Shown here piece by piece: positions 16,914-25,527 of a stretch of DNA of 64,000 nucleotides. The DNA lies in the NCBI GenBank assembly GCA_050946375.1, contig JBMNUT010000011.1, forward strand, positions 28,978 through 92,977, in the 5' to 3' direction. Numbering within the stretch: position 1 is the stretch's first letter; each line of letters begins with the position of its first letter. This DNA is from UBA1794 sp050946375 (GTDB lineage: Bacteria > Bacteroidota > Bacteroidia > Bacteroidales > Bacteroidaceae). The translations under genes and the position numbers were made by a program. The notes beneath the pieces were generated by a model. That model searched no databases and had not been told where the DNA came from. It was given only the letters and a program-made list of their open reading frames with translations.

Positions 16914-18462
16914 TACTTTTAGCAGGAAGTTTCACTTTTAGTACACCTTTGTTCCATTTTGCTCCTTCGAATGTCGAAGGGGTTACAGCATTCGGATTTT
17001 CAAAGGTGTTGTGGTCGTTGATGTTCTTGGCCGTCAAGATGCGTCCGCTTACGGTTTTTGCTTTGACGGAAGGCAGGTTGATGGTTACCTCGTTGTCGTT
17101 TTCCAAATCGACGTTGGCCAAACTGATATGGATTGCCCCGTTTTGGTCTTTGGAGGCTGTGGCGCTGATTACGGGTACTTTCTCATTGAAGCGGATGTTG
17201 GGCTTCATGGTGATTCCGATTGTGTCGCATTTCAAATCGAGGGGCAGATAGGTCGCTCCCTGGTGCACATTGTACATTTCGAATACGTGATAGGTCGGAG
17301 TCAGCACCATCTTGTCGTCTTTGGTCAGCACCAATGACTGAAGAACGTTGGCGACTTGTGCGATATTGGCCATCTTCAGCCGGTCGGTGTATTTGTGGAA
17401 TACGTTGAGCGAGAGGGCTGCCACGAAAGCATCGCGAAGGGTATTCTGCTGGTAAAGGTGTCCGCGTACCGTGCCCGGCTCTTCGTCCCACCAGGTACCC
17501 CATTCGTCGAGGAAGAGGGCTACCCGTTTCTTCGGGTCGATCTGGTCCATTACGGCAAAATGACGCTTGAGTACGTCTTCCACCTCCAGGCATTTTGCCA
17601 GGGTCCAATAGTATTCGTCTTTGTTGAACTGTGTGGCAGAGCCTTTCGAGCCGCTCCATCCGGGTACGGTGTAGTAGTGGAGCGAAAGCGCATTCATGTT
17701 TCCGGCTGCACGCTCCATCAGAACCCGTGTCCAGTTCTCGTCGTAATCACTGGCACCGCTGGCTATCTTGTACAGCCGGTTCCCGTCGTAGTTACGGCAG
17801 TAGGTGGAGTAGCGGCGGTAGAGGTCGGCATAATATTCGGGGCGCATGCTGCCTCCGCATCCCCAGCTTTCGTTTCCTACGCCGAGGAACTTCACGTTCC
17901 ACGCCTTATCCCTGCCGTTCTTGCGGCGCAGATTGGCCATGGGCGAGTCGCCGTCCGAGGTCATGTATTCAACCCATTTGGCCAATTCTTCCACCGTACC
18001 GCTGCCTACGTTGCCGCTGATGTAGGGCTCGCAGCCGAGCAGTTCGCAGAGGTTGAGGAATTCGTGGGTTCCAAAGCTGTTGTCCTCTATGGTTCCGCCC
18101 CAGTTGTTGTTCACCATTTTGGGGCGTTGCTCGCGAGGACCGATGCCGTCGCGCCAGTGATATTCGTCGGCAAAGCAGCCGCCCGGCCAGCGCATTACGG
18201 GTACTTTCAGCTTTTTCAGGGCTTCGAGCACGTCGTTTCGGTAACCGTTTGTATTGGGGATGGGGGAGTCTTCGCCTACCCATATTCCGCCGTAGATGCA
18301 CGTGCCCAGATGTTCGGCAAATTGGCCGTAGATTTCTTTCGGTATGATACGTTCACCTTGGTCGGCATGCACGGTGATTTCCGCACTGTTTTGCGCTCCG
18401 GCCAGCGATGTTACGCCGAGCAATACGGAGGCAAACATGAGTTTTTTCATTTGTCTGTTCAT
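16891..18462 (-). CDS. Secreted GH51 alpha-L-arabinofuranosidase
   Basis: It releases L-arabinose from arabinan or arabinoxylan side chains. The 523 residues begin with a signal peptide (MKKLMFASVLLGVTSLAGAQ after MNRQ). The catalytic barrel has IYGQFAEHLG, MRWPGGCFADEYHWRDGIGP, FLGVGNESWGCGG (acid/base Glu in NE) and ALFLDEWGTWWDEEPG (nucleophile Glu in DEW), followed by a C-terminal beta domain. The gene is 46 bases downstream of GH97 on the same strand and close to the arabinose catabolic genes. Exact polymer preference cannot be read from sequence. Confidence 0.95.
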   Translation of the reverse strand: MNRQMKKLMFASVLLGVTSLAGAQNSAEITVHADQGERIIPKEIYGQFAEHLGTCIYGGIWVGEDSPIPNTNGYRNDVLEALKKLKVPVMRWPGGCFADEYHWRDGIGPREQRPKMVNNNWGGTIEDNSFGTHEFLNLCELLGCEPYISGNVGSGTVEELAKWVEYMTSDGDSPMANLRRKNGRDKAWNVKFLGVGNESWGCGGSMRPEYYADLYRRYSTYCRNYDGNRLYKIASGASDYDENWTRVLMERAAGNMNALSLHYYTVPGWSGSKGSATQFNKDEYYWTLAKCLEVEDVLKRHFAVMDQIDPKKRVALFLDEWGTWWDEEPGTVRGHLYQQNTLRDAFVAALSLNVFHKYTDRLKMANIAQVANVLQSLVLTKDDKMVLTPTYHVFEMYNVHQGATYLPLDLKCDTIGITMKPNIRFNEKVPVISATASKDQNGAIHISLANVDLENDNEVTINLPSVKAKTVSGRILTAKNINDHNTFENPNAVTPSTFEGAKWNKGVLKVKLPAKSIVVLELK

Positions 18463-18508
18463 CGTTTTTCTTTTTAAGGTTGATTTCTTTTGGGAATTGG
18501 TTTATCCC

Positions 18509-20449
18509 TTAGTCTACAAATACGGCTCCTCCGTTGGAGGCGATTTCAAGAGAAACTTTTCCGTTCTCTTTCACCGACATTTTCTTGAGGCCCGGGGTAA
18601 GGTCTTTCTGGTCGTAGTAGAAGTCTACTTCCTGCCCGGCGAGCATCGGGAGCGAGAGGTCCAGTTTCAGCGGCTCTTTCGTCGCGTTGACTGCTGCCAC
18701 ATACCATTTGTCGCCATGCCGACGCGCCAGCACGCAATATTTGCCGGGATATCCGTCGATGAAGCGGGTCTCGTCCCAAATGGTGGGAACGTGTTTCATG
18801 TATTCCATGGCGATTTTCGGGGCATCTTCCAGGTTGTTGGGCGCAAGGGCAAAGTTCTGGATTGGATTCTGGAAGAGAACCGTCGTGGCCAGCTGGAATA
18901 CGTCGGTCGTCATGCGGGTAGTTCCGCCATTGTTCTCCCGGTTCAGGCGTTTGTTGAGGAAGCATCCGCCGAATTCCATGCAGCCCACGGTGTTGCGGAT
19001 GAAGGGGTGAAGCGTGGCGTTGAAGGCCTCGTTGTCGCAAAAGTGCTGATTGAATATCAGATTTTCCGAGGCCAATACTGCTTCGCTGCCTACGTAGTTG
19101 GGATACATGCGCTCCCAGCCGCGGGGCAGGGTGCATCCGTGGAATATGACCATAAGTCCGTAGTCGTCGGCATCGCTGAGAATCGACTCATAGAGGCGCA
19201 TCGTTTCTTGCTTGTCTCCTCCGAAGAAGTCCACTTTGATGCCTTTTACGCCCAGTTCCTGCAGCCATTTCATCTCGCGCTTGCGGGCAATGGGGTTGTC
19301 CATCAGGTTAACCGGGCTCTGGGTGATGTCGTTCCAGTAGCCGCTTGAGCTGTACCACAAGAAGAGGGATACGCCTTTTGCTTTGGCATAGGCTGCGAGT
19401 TCTTTCATCCGTTCGCGGCCGATGTTGTTATCCCACCAGTTGTCGATCAGTACATACTCGTACCCCATGGCGTAGGCCAGGTCGACGTAGCGGATTTGGT
19501 CGTCGAAGTTGATGCTTCCGTCCTGCCAGAGAATCCAGCTCCATGTGCCCCGTCCGAAGCGGTAGTCGTGTTGGGTTTCATAGAGCGGTTCTACTACGTC
19601 CCAGGGTACGGTCGTCTCTACGATGGGTTTCAGGGTTTCTCCCACAGTGATGGTGCGCCACGGTGTGAGTGCGGGCAGGGCTACTCCCGGGGCTACCGTT
19701 CCGTTCCCATTGTTTTCCTCCGGCATGGGGAAGGCTATGGTGTAGAGTCCGGAAGCGTCGGCGTCGCTCAGGTGAGAGGCGCAGTATTTGCTGTCGACTC
19801 CGGTCTCGCTGACGAGTGCCCAGCCGTCATTGCCGACGCGGAACAGGCAGGGGAACGTAAAGCCGTGGCCGTATTGAGAGCGGGTGCTCATCGGTTCGTC
19901 GGCTTTGTATTCTTCTTCGTAACTGGGTTTGGTCCGTTTCCAGCCTATCATGGCGTCGCTCTGCGGGCAGAGGAAGGTGGTGGTTTGTGCGGGGAAGCGG
20001 AAACCGGTGGCTTCGCTTTGGATGGTGCAGCTTCCCGTTTCGCCGGTTTTGGGCAGGAGGTAGCGGAAGGCTACATCGTTGTTGCTCACTCGGAAAGTGA
20101 CGCTCAGGACGTTTTTGTCTCCACTCGCGAAGTTACACGTCAGTTCGTTGGCCTGGTAGTGGATGCGGCTTGCCTTGATGCGGTTCATGGAGTACTCTTC
20201 GTCGATCGAGCGTCTTTTTTCGTCTTTCAGGGAGAGGCCTTTGCTGAAATCACCGATGTTGGTGACTACCCCGAGGGGGGATTTCTCCAAAAAGGTTTTC
20301 CCCTTGTAGGTAATGCTGTAGGCGGGAGTTCCGTTGTCTGCGGTGACTTCTACTGCGAGGTTCCCGTCGGGGCTTGTGACTTTGCTTTGTGCCCAAAGGA
20401 GGGAGGGCAAGAAAAGGGTGCTGAGGTATAAGAGGGGTTTGATGTTCAT
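18509..20449 (-). CDS. Secreted GH97 glycoside hydrolase, probably retaining alpha-galactosidase type
   Basis: A 646-residue GH97 protein with signal peptide (MNIKPLLYLSTLFLPSLLWA). The N-terminal beta-sandwich starts with SPDGNLAVEV; the barrel includes WSWILWQDGSINFDDQIRYV, GIKVDFFGGDKQ and NYVGSEAVLASEN. GH97 has inverting alpha-glucosidases and retaining alpha-galactosidases. The Asp in KVDFF at the barrel end fits the nucleophile of the retaining type, and the lysine-aspartate pattern favours alpha-galactosidase, but other alpha-glycosides (such as beta-L-arabinopyranoside, which is stereochemically close) are possible in this setting. It sits between araB and GH51. Confidence 0.85.
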   Translation of the reverse strand: MNIKPLLYLSTLFLPSLLWAQSKVTSPDGNLAVEVTADNGTPAYSITYKGKTFLEKSPLGVVTNIGDFSKGLSLKDEKRRSIDEEYSMNRIKASRIHYQANELTCNFASGDKNVLSVTFRVSNNDVAFRYLLPKTGETGSCTIQSEATGFRFPAQTTTFLCPQSDAMIGWKRTKPSYEEEYKADEPMSTRSQYGHGFTFPCLFRVGNDGWALVSETGVDSKYCASHLSDADASGLYTIAFPMPEENNGNGTVAPGVALPALTPWRTITVGETLKPIVETTVPWDVVEPLYETQHDYRFGRGTWSWILWQDGSINFDDQIRYVDLAYAMGYEYVLIDNWWDNNIGRERMKELAAYAKAKGVSLFLWYSSSGYWNDITQSPVNLMDNPIARKREMKWLQELGVKGIKVDFFGGDKQETMRLYESILSDADDYGLMVIFHGCTLPRGWERMYPNYVGSEAVLASENLIFNQHFCDNEAFNATLHPFIRNTVGCMEFGGCFLNKRLNRENNGGTTRMTTDVFQLATTVLFQNPIQNFALAPNNLEDAPKIAMEYMKHVPTIWDETRFIDGYPGKYCVLARRHGDKWYVAAVNATKEPLKLDLSLPMLAGQEVDFYYDQKDLTPGLKKMSVKENGKVSLEIASNGGAVFVD

Positions 20450-20530
20450 AAAGGATGAATTTTACTAAGGGTCTTGGCTCTTTTTTTCGTGCAGCCGTGG
20501 ACTGTTCAAGAGGCTATGGGGAATAGCGGT

Positions 20531-20598
20531 AAAGATGCATGGGTTTTCCGAAAAAGTAGCGGTACTTTGGAAACAGAGGTGCGTGCCTTTTCCGAAGC
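20531..20598 (+). repeat. 21-base-type dispersed repeat, cluster D
   Basis: Three degenerate units: GATGCATGGGTTTTCCG, AAAAAGTAGCGGTACTTTGG and GGTGCGTGCCTTTTCCG. They lie in the 332-base gap between araB and GH97 (20450-20781). Apart from these units and a terminator, that gap holds no recognisable -7 element or gene. Confidence 0.55.
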
Positions 20599-20716
20599 GG
20601 TATGGGGCAAAAGAAAGGGAAGAGGGACAACTCCTGCGGGAAAATGCCTTCTTCCTGAATTGATTGACCGAACGGTGCTTCGTACAAAGCGAGGCTGCCG
20701 GTTCTTAAAAATGATT

Positions 20717-20752
20717 CCCGGGGAGGAAGTTCCCATGTAACTCCTCCCCGGG
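20717..20752 (-). terminator. araB terminator
   Basis: A perfect 11-base stem, CCCGGGGAGGA (20717-20727) with TCCTCCCCGGG (20742-20752). On the minus strand it is followed by AATCATTTTTAAG. It lies 30 bases past the araB stop and marks the end of the araR-araD-araA-araB unit. Confidence 0.75.
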
Positions 20753-20781
20753 AGATCTGTCAATCAATCAGCCCAGCGGCT

Positions 20782-22374
20782 TCATTTCTTGCAAGCCACC
20801 GCCTTCTCTTCGATAGGCAGGCAGGCTTTGTAGCTCTCGATGTAGGTATTGAATCCCTTTACGTCTTCGGGCAAAGGTCTGATTTCGATACCTGCATCTC
20901 CGGCAAATACCTGTTTGTCCAGATAATCGGCAAGCGATTCTTTGTTCGCGTTGTTCACCAGGTAGGCAGCCAGCAGGGCAATTCCCCACGCTCCGCCTTC
21001 GCCGGCGGTCTCCATTACGGAGATGGGCGAGTTCAGTGCGGCGGCCAGAATGCGTTGGCCTACGCCTTTTGTCTTGAACAGGCCGCCGTGGCCGGTGATA
21101 CGGTCTACGCGAATCTTCTCTTCGTTGAAGAGAATGTCATTGCCGATCTTCAGTATGGCTACCGAAGCATAGAGGTGCGCGCGCATCAGGTTGGCGAGGG
21201 TGAACTTATCGTTGGCTGAACGCACGAACAGCGGGCGGCCTTCGGCTAATCCCGTTACCGGTTCGCCGGAGAAGTAGTTGTAGGTCAGCAGACCGCCGCA
21301 GTCCGCTTGCCCGGTCAGGGCGTGGTTGTACAGCTTTTCGAAGATTTCATCCATGTTGACCGGCATGCCCATCAGTTCCTGGTATTCCTTGAACATGTTG
21401 ATCCATGCGTTCAAGTCGGAGGTACAGTTGTTGCAGTGTACCATTGCTACGAGGCTTCCGTCGGGCGTGGTTACCATGTCGATCATTTCGTAGGGCTTCG
21501 TCAGGTCTTTCTCCAGCACAATCATGGAGAATGAGGAAGTTCCTGCCGAAACGTTGCCCGTCCGTTGCTTGACGGCATTGGTGGCTACCATGCCGGTGCC
21601 TGCATCGCCTTCGGGCGGGCAGACAGGGATGCCGGGTTTCAGATGGCCTGATACGTCCAGCCGTTTGGCACCTTCGGGGGTGAGGAAGCCTGCATTTTCG
21701 CCTGCAAGCAGCACTTTGGGCAGAATGTCGGTAAGTTTCCAGCTGAAGCCTTCGGGTTCGATGAGTTTGTCGAACTTGTCTACCATTTCCTGCGAGTAGT
21801 TTTTCGTAGCAGGGTCAATGGGAATCATGCCCGATGCATCGCCGATGCCCAGAACCTTTTGCCCGGTAATCTGCCAATGCACGTATCCTGCCAGCGTAGT
21901 GAGGAAGTCGATGTCTTTTACGTGCTCCTCGTGGTTCAGAATGGCTTGATACAAGTGGGAAATGCTCCAGCGCAAGGGAATGTTGTACACGAACAGTTTC
22001 GACAGCGTCGCTGCGGCTTCTGCCGTATTGGTATTCCGCCATGTGCGGAAAGGCACCAATATTTCCTGTTTGCTATTGAAGGGCATGTAGCCGTGCATCA
22101 TGGCACTGATGCCGATGGCTGCGAGGCTTTCGATTTCGATGTCATACTGTTCCTTGACGTTTTTGCGCAGATCGGCATAACTGTCCTGCAGGCCATACCA
22201 GATGGCTTCCACGCTGTACGTCCACAAGCCGTCGACCAGCTGGTTCTCCCATACGTGGCTGCCTTGGGCAATGGGCTTGTTTTCTTCGTCAATCAGGACA
22301 GACTTTATGCGCGTCGAGCCGAACTCGATGCCCAAAATAGCCTTCCCGGATTGAATGGTTGACTTAGGATCCAT
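20782..22374 (-). CDS. araB: FGGY-family kinase, L-ribulokinase
   Basis: It phosphorylates L-ribulose to L-ribulose 5-phosphate. The 530 residues are an FGGY sugar kinase: N-terminal ATPase fold with LGIEFGSTRIKSVLIDE, a middle part with GISAMMHGYMPF and RTWRNTNT, the GDASGMIPID segment, PEGDAGTGMVATNAV, the TGNVSAGTSSFSMI loop and a C-terminal GHGGLFKTKGVGQR with AGEGGAWGIALLAAY. It has the size of Bacteroides ribulokinases, and its neighbours araA and araD settle the substrate better than sequence alone. It starts 50 bases after the araA stop. Confidence 0.93.
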   Translation of the reverse strand: MDPKSTIQSGKAILGIEFGSTRIKSVLIDEENKPIAQGSHVWENQLVDGLWTYSVEAIWYGLQDSYADLRKNVKEQYDIEIESLAAIGISAMMHGYMPFNSKQEILVPFRTWRNTNTAEAAATLSKLFVYNIPLRWSISHLYQAILNHEEHVKDIDFLTTLAGYVHWQITGQKVLGIGDASGMIPIDPATKNYSQEMVDKFDKLIEPEGFSWKLTDILPKVLLAGENAGFLTPEGAKRLDVSGHLKPGIPVCPPEGDAGTGMVATNAVKQRTGNVSAGTSSFSMIVLEKDLTKPYEMIDMVTTPDGSLVAMVHCNNCTSDLNAWINMFKEYQELMGMPVNMDEIFEKLYNHALTGQADCGGLLTYNYFSGEPVTGLAEGRPLFVRSANDKFTLANLMRAHLYASVAILKIGNDILFNEEKIRVDRITGHGGLFKTKGVGQRILAAALNSPISVMETAGEGGAWGIALLAAYLVNNANKESLADYLDKQVFAGDAGIEIRPLPEDVKGFNTYIESYKACLPIEEKAVACKK

Positions 22375-22424
22375 ATTTACGGTCTTTCAATCGTTAACGA
22401 TATGATGCTTGCAAAAATGGAACG

Positions 22425-23951
22425 TTAGCAGAGTGCCTTATTCAGCATATAGTACACTTCGTTCATGCGCAACTCCTTCTTGAAGTCGCTGATGTTGGTG
22501 TCTTTGCTGATATGTACCATTTCGATTCCTGCGATTTCCGCATAGTCTTCCCAATATTCGGCAGTGAGGTCGTAGGAGAAGCAGGAGTGGTGCGTGCCTC
22601 CGGCCAGAATCCATGCGCCAGCGCCTATCTCGAAGTTGGGTTGCGGAATCCACAATGCGGAAGCAACGGGGAGCTTGGGCAGCGGTTTCGGCTCGATGCA
22701 TTCCACATCGTTTACGATCAAACGGAAGCGGTTGCCGAGGTCGATTACCGTAGCAGCGCATCCGGCGCCGGTTTTCGAGGTGAATACTAGACGTGCGGTC
22801 TCGCTCTTGCGGATACCGATGCCGAGGAAGTGTACTTCCAGGCGGGGCTTCTTAGCTGCGATGAGCGGGCAAACTTCCAGCATGTGCGACTGCAGAAGGG
22901 CGCTGTTCTCGCCGTCGAAGTTGATGGTGTAGTCCTCCAGGAACGAGCAGCCACGCGGCAGGCCTTGGCTCATTACCCATACGGTGCGGTAGAGTGCTGC
23001 CGATTTCCAGTCGCCCTCTGCGCCGAATCCGTAGCCTTCGGCCATCAAACGTTGGGAAGCCAGACCCGGAATCTGATCGAAGTGGCTGCCGTCGGTTTGG
23101 CCCAGGTCGTCGAAGTTGGTGGTAAAGCCTTTGGCGCCTTTGTCTTTCAGGATGGCGCGCAGAGCCAATTCGGCTTTGGCAGAGTTCCAAACCTTCTCGT
23201 ATGCAACAGATTTCTTGTCTTCCAATGCTGCGTCGTGGTCGTAGAGGCTGAAGTATTCGCCTACGAGTTTGTCTACGTCTTCATCCTTGACTTGGGCCTG
23301 GTAGCTCATCAGTTCGCTTACGGGGCAGTAGTCTACGTGGTAGCCCATGCGTTGTTCTGCCTCTACCTTGTCGCCATCGGTTACGGCTACGTTGTTCATT
23401 TGGTCGCCGAAGCGGATGATGAGCATGTCTTGTGCGTCAGCCCATGCTACGCAGACGCGCATCCAAACGGCAATCTTGTGCTGGGTCTCTGCTTCTTTCC
23501 AATAGCCTACTACGACTTTGCGGCGGATGCGCATGCGGGTACAGATGTGGCCGAATTCGCGGTCGCCGTGTGCCGACTGGTTGAGGTTCATGAAGTCCAT
23601 GTCCATCGTGTCCCAAGGAATTTCCTTGTTGTATTGCGTATGCAGGTGAAGCAGCGGCTTCTTCAGCTGTTGGAGGCCGTGAATCCACATTTTGGCGGGA
23701 GAGAAGGTGTGCATCCAGGTGATGACGCCGACGCATTTGTCGTCGTTATTGGCAGCTTTGAATACGGCTTCTACTTCTTTTGAAGAGTTTGCGGTTCCTT
23801 TGTACACTACCTTTACAGGCAGATTGCTGCTCTGGTTCAGGCCGGCTACCATCTCATTGGAGTGAGCATCTACGACTTTTACTGCATCGCCTCCGTAAAG
23901 GAGCTGAGCTCCTGTTACGAACCATACTTCATAGTTATCAAAAGCGTTCAT
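22425..23951 (-). CDS. araA: L-arabinose isomerase
   Basis: It converts L-arabinose to L-ribulose using a divalent metal. The 508 residues have the family length and features: EVWFVTGAQLLYG at the start, GVITWMHTFSPAKMWI, LLHLHTQYNKEIPW, the MNLNQSAHGDREFG stretch, LPRGCSFLEDYTINF and AGGTHHSCFSYDL at the C-terminus. Active-site Glu and His positions are kept in these motifs. The gene lies between araD (upstream, 126-base gap with a hairpin) and araB. Confidence 0.97.
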   Translation of the reverse strand: MNAFDNYEVWFVTGAQLLYGGDAVKVVDAHSNEMVAGLNQSSNLPVKVVYKGTANSSKEVEAVFKAANNDDKCVGVITWMHTFSPAKMWIHGLQQLKKPLLHLHTQYNKEIPWDTMDMDFMNLNQSAHGDREFGHICTRMRIRRKVVVGYWKEAETQHKIAVWMRVCVAWADAQDMLIIRFGDQMNNVAVTDGDKVEAEQRMGYHVDYCPVSELMSYQAQVKDEDVDKLVGEYFSLYDHDAALEDKKSVAYEKVWNSAKAELALRAILKDKGAKGFTTNFDDLGQTDGSHFDQIPGLASQRLMAEGYGFGAEGDWKSAALYRTVWVMSQGLPRGCSFLEDYTINFDGENSALLQSHMLEVCPLIAAKKPRLEVHFLGIGIRKSETARLVFTSKTGAGCAATVIDLGNRFRLIVNDVECIEPKPLPKLPVASALWIPQPNFEIGAGAWILAGGTHHSCFSYDLTAEYWEDYAEIAGIEMVHISKDTNISDFKKELRMNEVYYMLNKALC

Positions 23952-24013
23952 TGTGATATAAGTTTTAGGTTTTAGTTGATGAATTTGTTCGGTTTGGGTT
24001 TAGTTTGAGGGTT

Positions 24014-24077
24014 GAAAGCGCCCGCGGTTTTCGTCAAAAGCGTTGCAGCTTCGGGCGAAAACCGCTGGTGGTTTTTC
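24014..24077. repeat. Hairpin-forming repeat, cluster E, between araD and araA
   Basis: A perfect 10-base inverted repeat, GCGGTTTTCG (24024-24033) with CGAAAACCGC (24056-24065). It encloses AAAAGCGTTGCAGCTTCGGG, which resembles the dispersed 21-base unit. It starts at the araD stop (24078) and lies 62 bases before the araA ATG. It could be an intra-operon attenuator or RNA-stability hairpin; no clear T-tract follows on the minus strand. Confidence 0.5.
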
Positions 24078-24767
24078 TTATTTCTTCTGGCCGTAATAGG
24101 CGTTAGGCCCGTGTTTGCGGTTGAAGTGCTTCTCTATCAAGAGCGGATTCATGGTGAGCGCAGGATTGATGGTGTAGGCTATGAAGGCCATTTTGGCTAC
24201 CTGCTCCATCACTACGGCGTTGTGCACTGCGTCGTTGGCATCCTTGCCCCAGGCGAAAGGACCGTGGTTCTTGACCAATACGCCCGGCGTATGCACGGGG
24301 TTCATGCCCTCGAAGCGCTTGATGATTACGTGGCCGGTCTCCAGCTCATACTGGCCTTTTACTTCGGCTTCCGTCATGTCGGCGGTGCAGGGGATGGCTT
24401 CGTGGAAATAGTCGGCATGGGTCGTCCCGATGTTGGGGATGTCCTTGCCGGCCTGTGCCCATGCGGTTGCATAGGTGGAGTGCGTGTGTACCACTCCGCC
24501 GATTTCGGAGAATGCCTTGTAGAGTGCAACGTGGGTAGGAGTATCGGAAGAGGGACGAAGGTTGCCTTCCACTACATTTCCGTCTAAGTCGATAACGACC
24601 ATGTCGGAGGCTTTCATCGTTTCGTACGATACGCCGCTGGGTTTGATGACTACCAGTCCGCTTTTGCGGTCGATGGCAGAAACATTGCCCCAGGTAAAGA
24701 TGACCAATCCGTGTTTTACCAAGTCCAAGTTGGCATTGAACACTTTTGTCTTGAGTTCTTCTAACAT
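24078..24767 (-). CDS. araD: L-ribulose-5-phosphate 4-epimerase
   Basis: A class II aldolase-fold enzyme converting L-ribulose 5-phosphate to D-xylulose 5-phosphate, the exit of arabinose use into the pentose phosphate pathway. The 229 residues have FTWGNVSAID, IKPSGVSYE, the zinc-site histidines in GVVHTHSTYATAWAQ, and HADYFHEAIPCT plus LVKNHGPFAWGKD. Length is normal. It starts 28 bases after the araR stop. Confidence 0.96.
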   Translation of the reverse strand: MLEELKTKVFNANLDLVKHGLVIFTWGNVSAIDRKSGLVVIKPSGVSYETMKASDMVVIDLDGNVVEGNLRPSSDTPTHVALYKAFSEIGGVVHTHSTYATAWAQAGKDIPNIGTTHADYFHEAIPCTADMTEAEVKGQYELETGHVIIKRFEGMNPVHTPGVLVKNHGPFAWGKDANDAVHNAVVMEQVAKMAFIAYTINPALTMNPLLIEKHFNRKHGPNAYYGQKK

Positions 24768-24795
24768 GATATTTCCTTTGTTTTGTCTTTTGTTC

Positions 24796-25473
24796 TTAAA
24801 GTTTGAAGCGCGGGTCCTTTAAATAGGCTTTGTCGTTGAAGCGGTAGAGTGCTGCGCCCCGTTTGGAGTAAACCTTGTCGATGCGTTCGGTCTTCTCGAT
24901 GAAATCCATATCGGCCACCTTCTTCCGGAAGTTTCTCTTGTCCAGCGGGCCGTCGAAAATGACTTCGTAGAGCCTTTGGAGCTGTCCTAAGGTGAAAAAG
25001 TCGGGGAGAAGATTGAATCCGATAGGCTCGGAGGCGGCCTTGATGCGCATCTTTTCGCGTGCCTTGCGCACCATTTCTTCGTGGTCGAAGATGAGTTGGG
25101 GAAGTTCGCGTACGTTTACCCAGCAGGCGTTGTGCTTCTTGACGAGTTCCCGGTCGTATTCTTCCACTTTTATCAGGGCATAGTAGGCTGCTGAGAGTAC
25201 TCTCTCGCCCGGGTCGCGGTCGACCGCTCCGAAGAGGCCTACTTGTTCCATATATACGTCCTGGAGTCCGGTCAGCTCGTACAGCACTCGTTTGGCAGCG
25301 TCGTCAACGCTTTCGCCTTTTTGCAGGAAGCCTCCCATAACCGACCACTTCCCCTTGTCCGGCTCGAAGTTGCGCTGACGCAGGAGCAGGTGCAGTTCTC
25401 CCTCATAGAAGCCGAAGATTACGCAATCGAGGGCTACGAGGAACAGATCTTTATCCTTATAATAAGGTGACAT
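24796..25473 (-). CDS. araR: AraR-type Nudix-domain transcriptional regulator of arabinose genes
   Basis: The N-terminal half (residues 1-140) is a Nudix fold with LHLLLRQRNFEPDKGKWSVM and GGFLQKGESVDDAAKRVLYE. The Nudix box is degenerate: the catalytic REUxEE part reads RVLYEL, so hydrolase activity is unlikely and a sugar-sensing role fits better. The C-terminal half (LGQLQRLYEVIF, FRKKVADMDFIEKT) is the winged-helix DNA-binding part of the NrtR/AraR group. The Bacteroides thetaiotaomicron protein of this type is known as an arabinose-responsive repressor. Its location directly ahead of araD supports the same role here. Confidence 0.9.
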   Translation of the reverse strand: MSPYYKDKDLFLVALDCVIFGFYEGELHLLLRQRNFEPDKGKWSVMGGFLQKGESVDDAAKRVLYELTGLQDVYMEQVGLFGAVDRDPGERVLSAAYYALIKVEEYDRELVKKHNACWVNVRELPQLIFDHEEMVRKAREKMRIKAASEPIGFNLLPDFFTLGQLQRLYEVIFDGPLDKRNFRKKVADMDFIEKTERIDKVYSKRGAALYRFNDKAYLKDPRFKL

Positions 25474-25527
25474 GACTGAGGGAGATTTTAGTGCACGGGT
25501 AGGGTGGGTTATGCGGTGAGGTGCGGA

